Origin: Streptomyces albiflavescens
GTDB taxonomy: Bacteria; Actinomycetota; Actinomycetes; Streptomycetales; Streptomycetaceae
Assembly (NCBI RefSeq): GCF_014645835.1
Contig: NZ_BMMM01000001.1
Span: 62,001 to 126,000, forward strand
DNA length: 64,000 nucleotides
Direction of reading: 5' to 3'
Numbering within the stretch: the stretch's first letter is position 1; each line of letters begins with the position of its first letter. The notes under the pieces were generated by a model, which saw only the letters and a program-made list of their open reading frames with translations, was not told the DNA's origin and did no database searches. The position numbers and the translations under genes are program-made. Positions 53,704 through 62,398 of this stretch are shown piece by piece.

Positions 53704-56088
53704 TCAGGCGGTCCAGCTCCAGTCGGCCACCTCGGGCAGGTCGGTGCCGTGTTCGCGGATCCAGGCGTGGTGCCGGGTGCGGACGTCGGCCATCTGCTGG
53801 CGTAGGGCGGCGGCACGGACGCCGAGGCCGGGGACCCGGTCGATGACGTCCATGACCAGGCGGTAGCGGTCCAAGTCGTTGCGGACGACCATGTCGAACG
53901 GCGTCGTCGTGGTGCCCATCTCCCGGTAGCCGCGGACATGCATGTTGGCGTGGCCGGTGCGGCCGTAGGCGAGCCGGTGAATCAGCCAGGGGTAGCCGTG
54001 ATAGGCGAAGATGACCGGCTTGTCGGAGGTGAACAGTCCGTCGTACTCGAAGTCGCTCATCCCGTGCGGGTGTACGTCTCGCGGCAGCAGCCGAGTCATG
54101 TCCACGACGTTCACGACACGGACGCCGACCTCGGGCAGATGGCGGCGCAGCAGATCGGACGCGGCCAGGACTTCTTGGGTCGGGACGTCTCCCGCGCAGG
54201 CGAGGACGACATCCGGTTCTCGGTCTCCGTCGGTGGACCCCGCCCAGTCCCAGATTCCGGCACCGCGGGCGCAGTGCACGCGGGCCTGGTCCATGGAGAG
54301 CCAGTCGAAGCAGGGCTGTTTGCCGGCGACCACGACATTCACGTAGTCGCGGCTGCGCAGGACGTGATCTGCCACGGACAGCAGCGTGTTGGCGTCCGGC
54401 GGCAGATAGACCCGTACGACCTCCGGGCTCTTGTTGAGTACGTGGTCCACGAAGCCGGGATCCTGGTGGGAGAAGCCGTTGTGGTCCTGGCGCCACACGT
54501 GCGAGGTGAGAAGGTAGTTGAGCGAGGCGATCGGGGCGCGCCACGGCAACTCCCGCGATGTCCTGAGCCACTTGATGTGCTGGTTGACCATCGAGTCGAC
54601 GATGTGCACGAAGGCTTCGTAGCAGGAGAAGAGCCCGTGCCGGCCGGTGAGCAGATAGCCCTCCAGCCAGCCCTGGCAGAGGTGTTCGGAGAGAATTTCC
54701 ATGACCCGGCCGTGCCGGTCCAGGTGTTCGTCCACCTGAAGGGTCTGCGCCTGCCAGGCCTTGCCGGTGGCACCGAAGACCGCCTCCAGGCGGTTGGAGG
54801 CGGTCTCGTCGGGGCCGACGAGCCGGAAGTCGCGGCGATCTGCCGTGTCCCTCATGACCTGTTCGACGAGTTTGCCGAGGACCCGGGTGGGCTCGTGCAG
54901 GGTGGCGCCCGGCTTGTCGACGGGGACGGCGAAGCGGTCGAGGGGCGCGATCGGCAGGTCACGGACGCGGAGACCGCCGTTGGCGTGCGGTGTGGCGCCG
55001 AGGCGCTTGGAGCCGTCGGGAACGCAGGCGAGGACGTCGGCGGTGGGCCGTCCCTCGGCGTCGAAGAGCTCCTCCGGACGGTACGAGCGCATCCAGGTCT
55101 CCAACTGCCGCAAATGATCCGGGTTTTCGCGGACACCGGCCAAGGGCACCTGATGGGCGCGCCACGTGCCTTCCACGGGTACCCCGTCGACCTCGGCGGG
55201 CCCGGTCCAGCCCTTCGGCGTACGCAGCACGATCATGGGCCAGCGCACCCGCTCGGACACACCGTTCTCACGTGCTGACCTCTGCGCGAGCGCGATGCGA
55301 TCGAGGGCCTGGTCGAAGGCGTCGGCCATGGCGCGGTGGATCTCGTGCGGGTCGTCGCCGGTGACGTGGATCGGCTCATGGCCGTATCCCTTGAGCAGCG
55401 CGTCGAGTTCGTGCTCGGGGAGACGGGCGAGCACGGTCGGGTTGGCGATCTTGTAGCCGTTGAGGTGCAGGATCGGCAGGACGGCGCCGTCGTGCACCGG
55501 GTCGAGGAATTTGTTGGAGTGCCAGGAGGCGGCGAGCGGCCCGGTCTCGGCCTCGCCGTCGCCGATCACACAGGCCACCAGCAGATCCGGGTTGTCGAGG
55601 GCCGCCCCGTACGCGTGAGCCAGCGAGTAGCCCAGTTCACCGCCCTCGTGGATCGAACCCGGCGTCTCGGGGGCCACGTGGCTGGGTACTCCGCCGGGGA
55701 AGGAGAACTGCCGGAAGAGCCTCTCCATGCCCGTCGCGTCCCGTGTCACGTCCGGGTAGGTCTCGCTGTAGCTGCCCTCCAGCCAGGAGTTGGCGAGGAC
55801 GGCGGGCCCGCCGTGGCCGGGGCCCCACACGCACAGCGCGTCGAGACCGCGAGATGTGATGACGCGGTTGAGATGGGTGTGGACGAGGTTCAGGCCGGGT
55901 GAGGTACCCCAGTGGCCGAGCAACCGCGGTTTGATGTGCGCGGGGGTGAGGGGCTCGGTCAGGAGCGGATTGGCCAGCAGGTAGATCTGGCCCACGGCAA
56001 GGTAGTTGGCGGCCCGCCAGTGGGCGTCCAGGGTGCGCAGTTCCTCGTCGGTCAGAACGGTGTTGGCCTGGGTTTCGACCTTGGGCAT
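53704..56088 (-). CDS. xfp: Phosphoketolase (xylulose-5-P/fructose-6-P)
   Basis: A 794-residue thiamine-diphosphate enzyme. It splits xylulose-5-phosphate or fructose-6-phosphate with phosphate to acetyl phosphate and a shorter sugar phosphate. N-terminal [20 protein letters not shown] (active-site His), [40 protein letters not shown] (ThDP Asp) and [13 protein letters not shown]. The C-terminal half has [20 protein letters not shown] and [15 protein letters not shown]. The ATG at 56088 has GGAG at 5 nt; another ATG lies six codons earlier. It is downstream of the USP gene, in the dormancy-type block. Confidence 0.96.
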   Translation of the reverse strand: MPKVETQANTVLTDEELRTLDAHWRAANYLAVGQIYLLANPLLTEPLTPAHIKPRLLGHWGTSPGLNLVHTHLNRVITSRGLDALCVWGPGHGGPAVLANSWLEGSYSETYPDVTRDATGMERLFRQFSFPGGVPSHVAPETPGSIHEGGELGYSLAHAYGAALDNPDLLVACVIGDGEAETGPLAASWHSNKFLDPVHDGAVLPILHLNGYKIANPTVLARLPEHELDALLKGYGHEPIHVTGDDPHEIHRAMADAFDQALDRIALAQRSARENGVSERVRWPMIVLRTPKGWTGPAEVDGVPVEGTWRAHQVPLAGVRENPDHLRQLETWMRSYRPEELFDAEGRPTADVLACVPDGSKRLGATPHANGGLRVRDLPIAPLDRFAVPVDKPGATLHEPTRVLGKLVEQVMRDTADRRDFRLVGPDETASNRLEAVFGATGKAWQAQTLQVDEHLDRHGRVMEILSEHLCQGWLEGYLLTGRHGLFSCYEAFVHIVDSMVNQHIKWLRTSRELPWRAPIASLNYLLTSHVWRQDHNGFSHQDPGFVDHVLNKSPEVVRVYLPPDANTLLSVADHVLRSRDYVNVVVAGKQPCFDWLSMDQARVHCARGAGIWDWAGSTDGDREPDVVLACAGDVPTQEVLAASDLLRRHLPEVGVRVVNVVDMTRLLPRDVHPHGMSDFEYDGLFTSDKPVIFAYHGYPWLIHRLAYGRTGHANMHVRGYREMGTTTTPFDMVVRNDLDRYRLVMDVIDRVPGLGVRAAALRQQMADVRTRHHAWIREHGTDLPEVADWSWTA

Positions 56089-56107
56089 GGTCACTCCGTA
56101 AGTCATA

Positions 56108-56147
56108 GAGGTACGTCATCGAGAGGTGTCGTCGAGGTACGTCATCG
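56108..56147. repeat. 14-bp direct repeat upstream of the phosphoketolase start
   Basis: GAGGTACGTCATCG occurs at 56108-56121 and 56134-56147. On the minus strand each copy contains ATGACGTAC, echoing the ATGACTTAC at the distal phosphoketolase start codon. Confidence 0.8.
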
Positions 56148-56330
56148 GGCGGAGCGGGCGGCGTGTCCGAGGGCACGGCCAAAGAGGTCTCCGAGCGTTG
56201 GGGGACCCCGGGTCGCGCGGACCGCGCCATGAGCCGCCGCGCGGCGGGCCGCGCCGGTGTCGAGCACATGCGCCCGACCGCGCGATCCCGATCGCCGCGT
56301 TCCCGATCACGCGGCAGGTCTCCGAGCCGG

Positions 56331-57221
56331 TCACCGCGTTCGCATCCGCTGCGGTACGACGGCGACCGGACAGGCCGCGTGGTGCAGCACGGCGTGCGCC
56401 ACCCTGCCGAGCTGGAGCCCGAAGTGGCCTTGGCGACGCTCGGCCCCGACGACGAGCAGGTCGGCGGTGGCCGAGGCGTCGAGCAGCGCCTTGCGGGCGG
56501 AGCCCTCGACGGTGCGCCGGTGCAGCTCCACGGACGGGTGGTCCGCGGCGGCCTCGCTCAGCGCGGCGTCCAGGGTGTCCGTGGCCCGCTGCTCGTGGAC
56601 ACCAGCGGGTTCACCGGCCGGCGACGGGTGGCCGGTGGTCTCGTGCGGAGGGTGGCGCCAGGACCGTACAGCCACCAGAGCGACTTTTCGTGTCTCCGCC
56701 TCCTGGAAGGCGAAGCGCACGGCCGCGGAGTTCTGCGGCTCCTCGCCGACACCCAGCACGATGCGCTGTCGGGTTCCGGACTTCGCCTGGTTGTCGTGGC
56801 TGCCGCGCAGCACGATCACCGGGCAGTGGGCGCGGGCGGCGACGGCGAGACCGACCGACCCGAGCAGCAGTTCGGCGATGGCGCTGCGGCCTCGGGCGCC
56901 CAGGACCATCACGGTGGCGCTGCGGCTCTCTCGCAGCAGTGCGGAGACCGGCTCTTCGGGCAGCACATCGGTGGAGACCTTCACCTCCGCGTCACGGCGG
57001 TGTGCCCGCCGAGCGGCCGCGTCGACGATGTCCTCGGCCATCACCTGTTCCGAGGGGCGGTCCAGGCCCTGAGCGAGCGAGGTGCCCTCGTAGCGCTCCC
57101 AGAGCGAGGCGTACACCAGCCGGAGCGGTAGTCCGCGCAGGCCTGCCTCGTCCGTCGCCCAGTCCACGGCGCGCAGGCTCGGCTCGGAACCGTCGACACC
57201 CACGACCAGCGGCAGCTCCAT
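56331..57221 (-). CDS. Universal stress protein, tandem USP domains
   Basis: A 296-residue protein with two UspA domains. Domain 1 (1-145) has LPLVVGVDGSEPSLRAVDWA and the ATP loop LGARGRSAIAELLLGSVG. Domain 2 (150-296) has RIVLGVGEEPQNSAAVRFAF and LVVGAERRQGHFGLQLGRVA. Tandem USPs are prominent members of the DevR/Osd dormancy regulons. The ATG at 57221 was chosen because domain 1 starts there. It lies 5 nt after the USP/ADH fusion gene, so one transcript is likely. Confidence 0.93.
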   Translation of the reverse strand: MELPLVVGVDGSEPSLRAVDWATDEAGLRGLPLRLVYASLWERYEGTSLAQGLDRPSEQVMAEDIVDAAARRAHRRDAEVKVSTDVLPEEPVSALLRESRSATVMVLGARGRSAIAELLLGSVGLAVAARAHCPVIVLRGSHDNQAKSGTRQRIVLGVGEEPQNSAAVRFAFQEAETRKVALVAVRSWRHPPHETTGHPSPAGEPAGVHEQRATDTLDAALSEAAADHPSVELHRRTVEGSARKALLDASATADLLVVGAERRQGHFGLQLGRVAHAVLHHAACPVAVVPQRMRTR

Positions 57222-57226
57222 GATCC

Positions 57227-57571
57227 TCACCTTCCGTCGGGGAACTCGAAGACGGTCCGCGCGTCGATCTGGCCGTGCGGGACGTCCTGGAAGGATGCGT
57301 CGGCCGAGGCCGAGGGGCGGGACGGGGAGACCACCCGGCTGCAGCCCGCGGCGGGTGGCCGGAACACCTCGTCGGGGGCCTGCCGGGTACCCACGATGGA
57401 GCCGATCACGCGGTGGCACGGGCGCGGAGCCTCGACACGGTCCGGTTCGGGCTCCCGGACGTGGACCAGCGTCAGCCGCAGTCCGCGCATCTCGGCCTCA
57501 CGGGCCGCCGATTCGGCGGCCGTCCGGCTCTTGGGCGAGCCGTCGAGGCCGGCGGTCACGGTGTGGGGCAT
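57227..57571 (-). pseudogene. USP N-terminus fused in frame to an alcohol dehydrogenase C-terminus
   Basis: The 114-residue ORF begins as a universal stress protein (VTAGLDGSPKSRTAAESAAR, then LRLTLVHVREPEP). After about residue 50 it becomes the C-terminal end of a zinc alcohol dehydrogenase: VIGSIVGTRQ, DEVFRPPAAG, then ASFQDVPHGQIDARTVFEF. The USP ATP loop and the dehydrogenase catalytic and zinc residues are all missing. A large in-frame deletion between adjacent USP and ADH genes explains it. AGGAGG precedes the ATG at 57571, and a DevR-like box lies 85 bp upstream. Confidence 0.7.
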
Positions 57572-57655
57572 GGTCTCCACCTCCTGAATCGGGGGAACCG
57601 ATTCCAGCGTCGTGTCCAGGGTGTTCGTGCTGGAGGGGCCAGAGGTACTCGGCGG

Positions 57656-57669
57656 GGGCCGATCGGCCC
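57656..57669. promoter_or_regulatory. DevR/Osd-like box 1
   Basis: GGGCCGATCGGCCC, a perfect palindrome fitting GGGNC-N4-GNCCC, 84 bp before the USP/ADH-fusion start (leftward operon). Confidence 0.65.
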
Positions 57670-57780
57670 TATGACTGACCGCCGGGGCGGCAACCTTCAC
57701 GGCCTCCGCGATCGGCGCAGTCGGCTGTCGACGCATGCGCGGGCGCGCGGCACGACGTACGCCTGCTGCCGCCGACCGGG

Positions 57781-57870
57781 GCGTGCACTGCAGCTGAAGA
57801 CGCCGGCCGAGGCGTGCGCCGCAGCCGAAGACGCCGGCCGGAGCGTGCACTGCGGCCGAGGACGGCGCGT
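57781..57870. repeat. 31-bp tandem repeat, three copies
   Basis: Units begin at 57781, 57812 and 57843 (GCGTGC(A/G)C(T/C)GC(A/G)GC...). They differ at a handful of bases and the third decays at its end. The array fills the space between the two divergent boxes. Confidence 0.85.
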
Positions 57871-57892
57871 GATGCCGGGTGTACCGGGCGTG

Positions 57893-57906
57893 GGGCCAGG
57901 TGGCCC
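57893..57906. promoter_or_regulatory. DevR/Osd-like box 2
   Basis: GGGCCAGGTGGCCC, arms GGGCC/GGCCC with four spacer bases, 69 bp before the cNMP-domain gene start. Confidence 0.6.
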
Positions 57907-57975
57907 ATGGTTCGGGCCGAAGCCCCGGCACAGAATGGAAGCGGCAGGTTCGTCCGTCCGTCCGGGAGGCCGGTC

Positions 57976-58440
57976 ATGAACGCTCCCTCCACCGCCGGCA
58001 TGCTGCGGGCACTGCCCATCGAGCACCGGCAGCGGCTGATGCATCTCGCCCGCGAGGTGTCGTTCCCCCAGGGAATCCGCCTCTTCCACGAGGGTGGGCG
58101 CGCCGACCGGTTCTGGATCATCCGCACCGGCACGATCGCGCTCGACATGCACGTACCCGGCCGCCGGGCGGCCGTCATCGAGACCCTCGGACCCGACGAA
58201 CTCGTCGGCTGGTCCTGGCTGTTCGCACCGCACTCCTGGCATTTGGGGGCGGAGACGACTACCCCGGTGCGCGCGTACGAGTTCGACGCCATGGCCGTAC
58301 GGGCGATGTGCCACGACAACCCCGAGCTGGGCCTCGCGGTCGCCGAATGGGTGGGCGGCATCGTCGCCCACCGTCTCCGCTCGGCCCGCACCCGGCTGCT
58401 GGACCTGTATGCCCCGTACGGCAGCGGCGGTCATCGATGA
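57976..58440 (+). CDS. Cyclic-nucleotide-binding-domain protein without HTH
   Basis: A 154-residue protein consisting of one Crp/Fnr-type cNMP fold: LMHLAREVSFPQGIRLFHEG, ADRFWIIRTGTIALDMHVPG, IETLGPDELVGWSWLFAPH and VRAYEFDAMAVRAMC. It ends after the C-helix (AEWVGGIVAHRLRSARTRLL), with no room for the usual DNA-binding domain. The phosphate-binding Arg of a true cAMP site is not evident, so a different ligand or a redox-sensing partner role is possible. GGGAGG precedes the ATG at 57976. DevR-like box upstream. Confidence 0.87.
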   Translation: MNAPSTAGMLRALPIEHRQRLMHLAREVSFPQGIRLFHEGGRADRFWIIRTGTIALDMHVPGRRAAVIETLGPDELVGWSWLFAPHSWHLGAETTTPVRAYEFDAMAVRAMCHDNPELGLAVAEWVGGIVAHRLRSARTRLLDLYAPYGSGGHR

Positions 58441-58712
58441 CCGACCCACGAACCGCCGCGACCAAGGAGTCGCCACACACGGCCCCACATCGTGAGCGAT
58501 GTCATGAACGCCCATGGTCGCCGCAATCTGCCGCGGGGCGTCCGGCCTGGTCGTCCGCGTCGCAGCTACCAACAGCGGCGCGACCCGCAGAGCTCCGCTT
58601 CATCCTTCGCCCGCCTCCGCCTCGCCTGTGTGAAGTACGTGGCTGGGTCGCCGCGGGCGCTCTGGTGCCGAGGGTGTGAGCCCCTCCACGACGCCCTGGA
58701 CATCGCCGAGAT
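58441..58712. other. Degenerate stretch, no intact gene
   Basis: Short ORFs only. SDVMNAHGRR near 58498 might be the start of a lost CBS-domain protein (xxDVM is a common CBS opening), but nothing after it matches. Confidence 0.3.
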
Positions 58713-58826
58713 CGCGCCGCGATCGTCGACCGGCTGACCTTCAACGGCGCGATCATCCAGACCGGCACCGAGTCCTACCGCCTGGCCCACACCAAGGCCC
58801 TGGCCGAAAAAACCGTCGTCGGCTGA
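58713..58826 (+). pseudogene. istB: IS21-family istB C-terminal remnant
   Basis: The frame reads RAAIVDRLTFNGAIIQTGTE then SYRLAHTKALAEKTVVG and a stop. This is the C-terminal tail of IstB-type ATP-binding helper proteins of IS21-family insertion sequences. The AAA+ core and the istA transposase are absent, so an IS21-type element was once here and was largely deleted. Confidence 0.65.
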
Positions 58827-59115
58827 CCAGGCAGGCGGAAGACTCCGGGACCCGTCGAGGGCCACGACAGCCCGGGGTCTCCCGCCACCGGTCGCCGTCC
58901 GGCTGAGTTACGGCCCCCGGACCAAGGCCGGCGGAGAGCTGGTACCGACGGCACATGCATGGGTCTGTCACAGCCCCAACACGCACAGTCCGCGTCAGGA
59001 CACGGCCACGTCGGCCGCAATCGGTCGAGGTGTCCGGCCCATCTGGTGAGAGGGGCCGGGGCTGGCTTGTGTCCAGGCCACCGTCAGAGCGTGAGGGTCG
59101 CTCGTCGTCGGGTGC

Positions 59116-59129
59116 GGGCCGAACGGCCC
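59116..59129. promoter_or_regulatory. DevR/Osd-like box 3
   Basis: GGGCCGAACGGCCC, arms GGGCC/GGCCC, 100 bp before the lipoprotein start. Confidence 0.62.
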
Positions 59130-59229
59130 TGGGTGTCGGCCGGCCGGCCGGGGGAGGCTGGGAAGCAGAGACACCGGCGGCCACCGTCCGGCGGCCACCG
59201 ACGGGGGGCCGGACTCGGAGGTGATGAGC

Positions 59230-60027
59230 ATGATCCCAAGGCGTGTACATGTCGCTGCTGTGGCGGCCCTGGCTCTGGCGGGCACCGTGGCCATCGGTGG
59301 CTGCGGCCAGAACGGCAGCCCCTCCTCCGGTGCAGCCGCCATCCACACCCCCGCAGTTTCGGCCAGCCCCACCGCCCCAGGCAGCAGCACACCGAGCACT
59401 CCCGGCGACACCTCCACTCCGGCGGGCCCGACCAGCGGGTGGGGCCCAGATGTGTGGAGCGACAACGGCGGCTCCAACATGATGGGCGGCTCCTCCGGCT
59501 CGTGGGGGCCCGGCATGATGGGCAACGGCATGATGGGCAACTGGTGGCTGGCGGGCAACGGCAACCGGGTACAGACCCTTGACCAGGCCAGGCAGCGGGC
59601 GACAGCGTTCGCCGACCGGCTCAGCCTGCGGGTCGGCGAGATCATGCAGTTCTCCCGCAACTTCTACGCCGAACTGCAGACCACCGACGGCCATCCGGCC
59701 ACCGAGGTCCTCGTCAACCCCGCTGACGGAGCCGTTCAGATCGAGTACGGGCCGGCGATGATGTGGAACACCGACTACGGCATGCACTACGGCAGCCGAA
59801 GCACGGCCCGCATCTCGGCCGCGCAGGCCCAGTACATCGCCCAGCAGTGGCTCCACGACCACGACAGCACACTGACCGCAGGCGATCCGGAGTCCTACCC
59901 CGGCTACTACACCCTGCATACCATGAAGTCCGGGAAGATCACCGGCATGCTGTCGGTCAACTCCTCCACCGGACAGGTCTGGTATCACACCTGGCACGGC
60001 ACCTACATCGCCACCAGCCAGCGGTAA
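59230..60027 (+). CDS. Secreted lipoprotein with PepSY-like domain
   Basis: A 265-residue protein. Lipoprotein signal with lipobox VAIGGCGQ, then a Ser/Thr/Pro-rich linker of about 50 residues and a Met/Gly/Trp-rich patch (NMMGGSSGSWGPGMMGNGMM). The C-terminal region of about 160 residues looks like two PepSY-type repeats (LDQARQRATAFADRLSLRVG; ISAAQAQYIAQQWLHDHD). Met-rich patches may bind copper. The ATG at 59230 is chosen because GGAGGTG ends 6 nt before it; starts at 59221 and 59224 overlap that site. DevR-like box upstream. Confidence 0.8.
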   Translation: MIPRRVHVAAVAALALAGTVAIGGCGQNGSPSSGAAAIHTPAVSASPTAPGSSTPSTPGDTSTPAGPTSGWGPDVWSDNGGSNMMGGSSGSWGPGMMGNGMMGNWWLAGNGNRVQTLDQARQRATAFADRLSLRVGEIMQFSRNFYAELQTTDGHPATEVLVNPADGAVQIEYGPAMMWNTDYGMHYGSRSTARISAAQAQYIAQQWLHDHDSTLTAGDPESYPGYYTLHTMKSGKITGMLSVNSSTGQVWYHTWHGTYIATSQR

Positions 60028-60309
60028 CCCACAGCCGGAGCTTCCGTGGGCAGACAGGCCAAGCCGCTTGTCCATGCCGAGGCGGAAGGTGGCGTGGGAC
60101 GCACCGCCCAACTGCTGGAGCCGCAGTGAGCCATCATCTCCGGCATCACACGGCAAACCTTCGCACCGCGCCCTGGCTCGAGATGGACACGCTCACGTCC
60201 ATGACCAGCCCGCTGTGCCGACCCTGACGGGCTGACACAGCGGCACAGTGACATCGATTCTCACCGACATTGATCATGCAAATGCGCGCCACGTGGCTCC
60301 CGAACTCGC
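60028..60309. other. No gene recognised
   Basis: Only short ORFs, for example 27 codons from a GTG at 60046, with no family resemblance. Confidence 0.4.
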
Positions 60310-60724
60310 GTCGAAACGACATCCACGAGAAGTGACACAGCCACCACCGGCACGCTCCTGGGCGCCCTCGCGGCCGACGCCCACACCGCCGACTACCCGA
60401 TCAGCGAATTCGACATCACCGTCGGGAACACGTACGCGAGAGACCTCATCACCTGGTACGACCGTCGGTCGTTGTGGACGGGGAGCACAAGTCGGTGAGC
60501 GCGGCCGACGTGGCCAGTTGCCGGGCGCCCCGTGCGCACACCCTCGACGCCCACGACGGGCAGTTGGGGGACGAACTCAGCCCCAACGTCGTGTGTGGCT
60601 CGAGCACCCACTCCAGCTTCAGCTTCATCGTCCCGGCGGACGTCCCCGGCGGAGCCGCAGTCGTGCGGATCTGCCTCACCGACGGTTCCACAATCCCCTG
60701 CGCTGCGAGCGCTGCAGGCGCTGA
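60310..60724 (+). pseudogene. Broken secreted-protein gene
   Basis: One frame gives TTGTLLGALAADAHTADYPI, SEFDITVGNTYARDLITWYD, then stops at 60498. A second frame, entered near 60465, continues with SVVVDGEHKSVSAADVASC, VCGSSTHSSFSFIVPADVPG and GAAVVRICLTDGST. The pieces join in the right order and spacing for one small extracellular beta-rich protein with paired cysteines. No start codon with signal peptide remains intact. The family is not recognised. Confidence 0.4.
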
Positions 60725-60925
60725 TCCCCGTCCCGGTCCCGGCGTACCGGGGCGAGCCTCGGCCCACGGGTACCGGTCGCCCGCCGCGCGCACCTCCGGC
60801 TCGGGGACCGTCGCCCAGCCGCACGCCGGTCGCCGACGGCTCGGTTGGCGCGTTGGATCAGCGCAGTCGACCCCGGATACGTGGAGCGGGAGAGGACGCG
60901 GTGGAAGCCCGACCGCGTCGGGCCC

Positions 60926-61513
60926 TCACCTGGTCTTGCGCCCCCACTGCGGCCCGACCTGGTCCCATTCCTCGCCCCATCGCTCGGTGGCCCGACGCTC
61001 GATGCGCAGACGCGCCGTGAGTCCGCCCACGAGGATCAAGAAGCCGCCGGCCAGGGCGGCCCCCGTTCCGGCCAGCGCCACACGCGCCGCCCCCTCCGTC
61101 GGGCTGGTGGGAGCCGTCACCAGCCGACCGTGTCCGTCCGTCCACACGGTCGCTGTGGCGCCTGCCCTGGCGCCGGCCTTCACGGCAGCCTGGGCCGTGC
61201 GCACCGTCCCGTCCTTGTCCGTCCAGCGCACCTTTGTCTTCACCTGGTCATATTTCACGCCGGTGGCCACATCACGCACGCCGGTCGGCGCAGTCTCCAG
61301 CAGCACGGCGACGACCGAGTGTCGCCCCGCGCGCTCGTGTTGGACCGCGCTCTCCATGGCGTGCGCCCCGACAACGCCGACAGCAGCACCGCCGACCGTC
61401 GCTGTCGCCCAGGTGGCCAGGACGACCCACGCCTCCACCGCATCGCTATGCCGCCGCAGCGCATTGTGCCGCCACCGCCACCCTCGGACCTTCGTGCGCT
61501 TTACCTTCCGCAT
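60926..61513 (-). CDS. Rv1733c-like membrane protein
   Basis: A 195-residue protein with two transmembrane helices, one at about 30-50 (VVLATWATATVGGAAVGVVG) and one at about 150-172 (ALAGTGAALAGGFLILVGGL), around an extracellular domain (RHSVVAVLLETAPT, YDQVKTKVRWTDKDGTVRTA). This layout matches the Rv1733c family, a DosR-regulon latency antigen in M. tuberculosis and common in Streptomyces Osd-type clusters. Function unknown. Box 4 lies upstream of its start on the divergent side, so it may be shared. Confidence 0.82.
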   Translation of the reverse strand: MRKVKRTKVRGWRWRHNALRRHSDAVEAWVVLATWATATVGGAAVGVVGAHAMESAVQHERAGRHSVVAVLLETAPTGVRDVATGVKYDQVKTKVRWTDKDGTVRTAQAAVKAGARAGATATVWTDGHGRLVTAPTSPTEGAARVALAGTGAALAGGFLILVGGLTARLRIERRATERWGEEWDQVGPQWGRKTR

Positions 61514-61648
61514 CGGTCACACCCCCTCACCGGCACAACAAGCACGAGTTCCGTCACCGCATGAACGGTGTCACCGGGTGATCGTCGCCGGGAGGGGCCG
61601 CTGGTCCGCGGCGAGTGGGCAGGACAGGGCAGATGATGGAGAGGAGTG

Positions 61649-61662
61649 GGGCCGGTCGGCCC
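61649..61662. promoter_or_regulatory. DevR/Osd-like box 4
   Basis: GGGCCGGTCGGCCC, arms GGGCC/GGCCC, 83 bp before the response-regulator start and 135 bp before the divergent Rv1733c-like start. Confidence 0.62.
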
Positions 61663-61745
61663 TGGTGCACCCGGTCCCGGCGGGCGGTGACCGTCGTGAC
61701 GGACAGCCCGTAGTCCGTCAGCCACATGGGAACTAAGGGGGCGTC

Positions 61746-62398
61746 ATGACCAAGGCACGCACCTCCACGGAGCAGAACCCGATCCGGGTCTTCCTGCTGG
61801 ACGATCACGAGGTCGTACGACGCGGACTGTCCGACCTCTTGGAGGCCGAACCGGACATCCCGTGGTCGGCGATGCCGAGAATGCCGAACACGCGCTCGTC
61901 CGTGGCCGGGTGCTCCGCCCGGATGTCGCCGTACTCGACGTACGTCTGCCCGGCGGAGACGGGATCGCGGTCTGCCGCGAACTGCGCAGCCAATTGCCGG
62001 AGCTGGCCGTGCTGGTGCTGACATCGTTCGACGACGAGGACGCCCTGCTCGACGCGCCGGCGCTGCGGGTTATGTGCGCAAGCAGATCAAGGGCTCCGAT
62101 CTGACATCGGCTGTGCGCACCGTCGCCTCGGGCTGGTCCATGCTCGATCCCGCGACGACCGCCCGGCTGATGCGCTCCCTTCGCGCGGTCCCGCCGATGC
62201 TCCGGCCACCGCCCCCGAACTGGCCGGCCTTTCACCGCGTGAGCGGGACATCCTCGCGCTCATCGGGGACGGCCTTACCAACCGTCAGATCGGCAAGAAG
62301 CTCTACCTCTCGGAGAAGACGGTCAAGAACCGCATTTCCCGGCCGCTGGCCAAGCTGGGCGTCCACCGCCGGGTCAGGCGGCGGTTCTCGCCTCCTAG
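61746..62398 (+). pseudogene. LuxR/NarL-type response regulator (DevR-like), multiply frameshifted
   Basis: The receiver starts in frame (IRVFLLDDHEVVRRGLSDLL), shifts near 61857 to VVGDAENAEHALVRGRVLRP and DVAVLDVRLPGGDG (phospho-acceptor Asp), then shifts near 62060 to AGAAGYVRKQIKGSDL. It shifts again near 62195 into the HTH domain (APELAGLSPRERDILALIGD and LTNRQIGKKLYLSEKTVKNR), with a probable fourth shift near 62374 before a TAG at 62396-62398. It resembles DevR/DosR and Streptomyces OsdR regulators. No sensor kinase is adjacent. The TAG belongs to the CTAG end of element B. Confidence 0.8.

Noticed and set aside
51273..53939. 888-codon open frame on the minus strand opposite the beta-galactosidase
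   Set aside because: It is the antisense of a well-supported GH42 gene. Arg/Gly/Pro-rich, no domain, no ribosome binding site.
56180..56240. DevR-like box upstream of phosphoketolase
   Set aside because: GGGGACCCCGGGTC near 56205 has some symmetry but does not fit the GGGNC-N4-GNCCC spacing.
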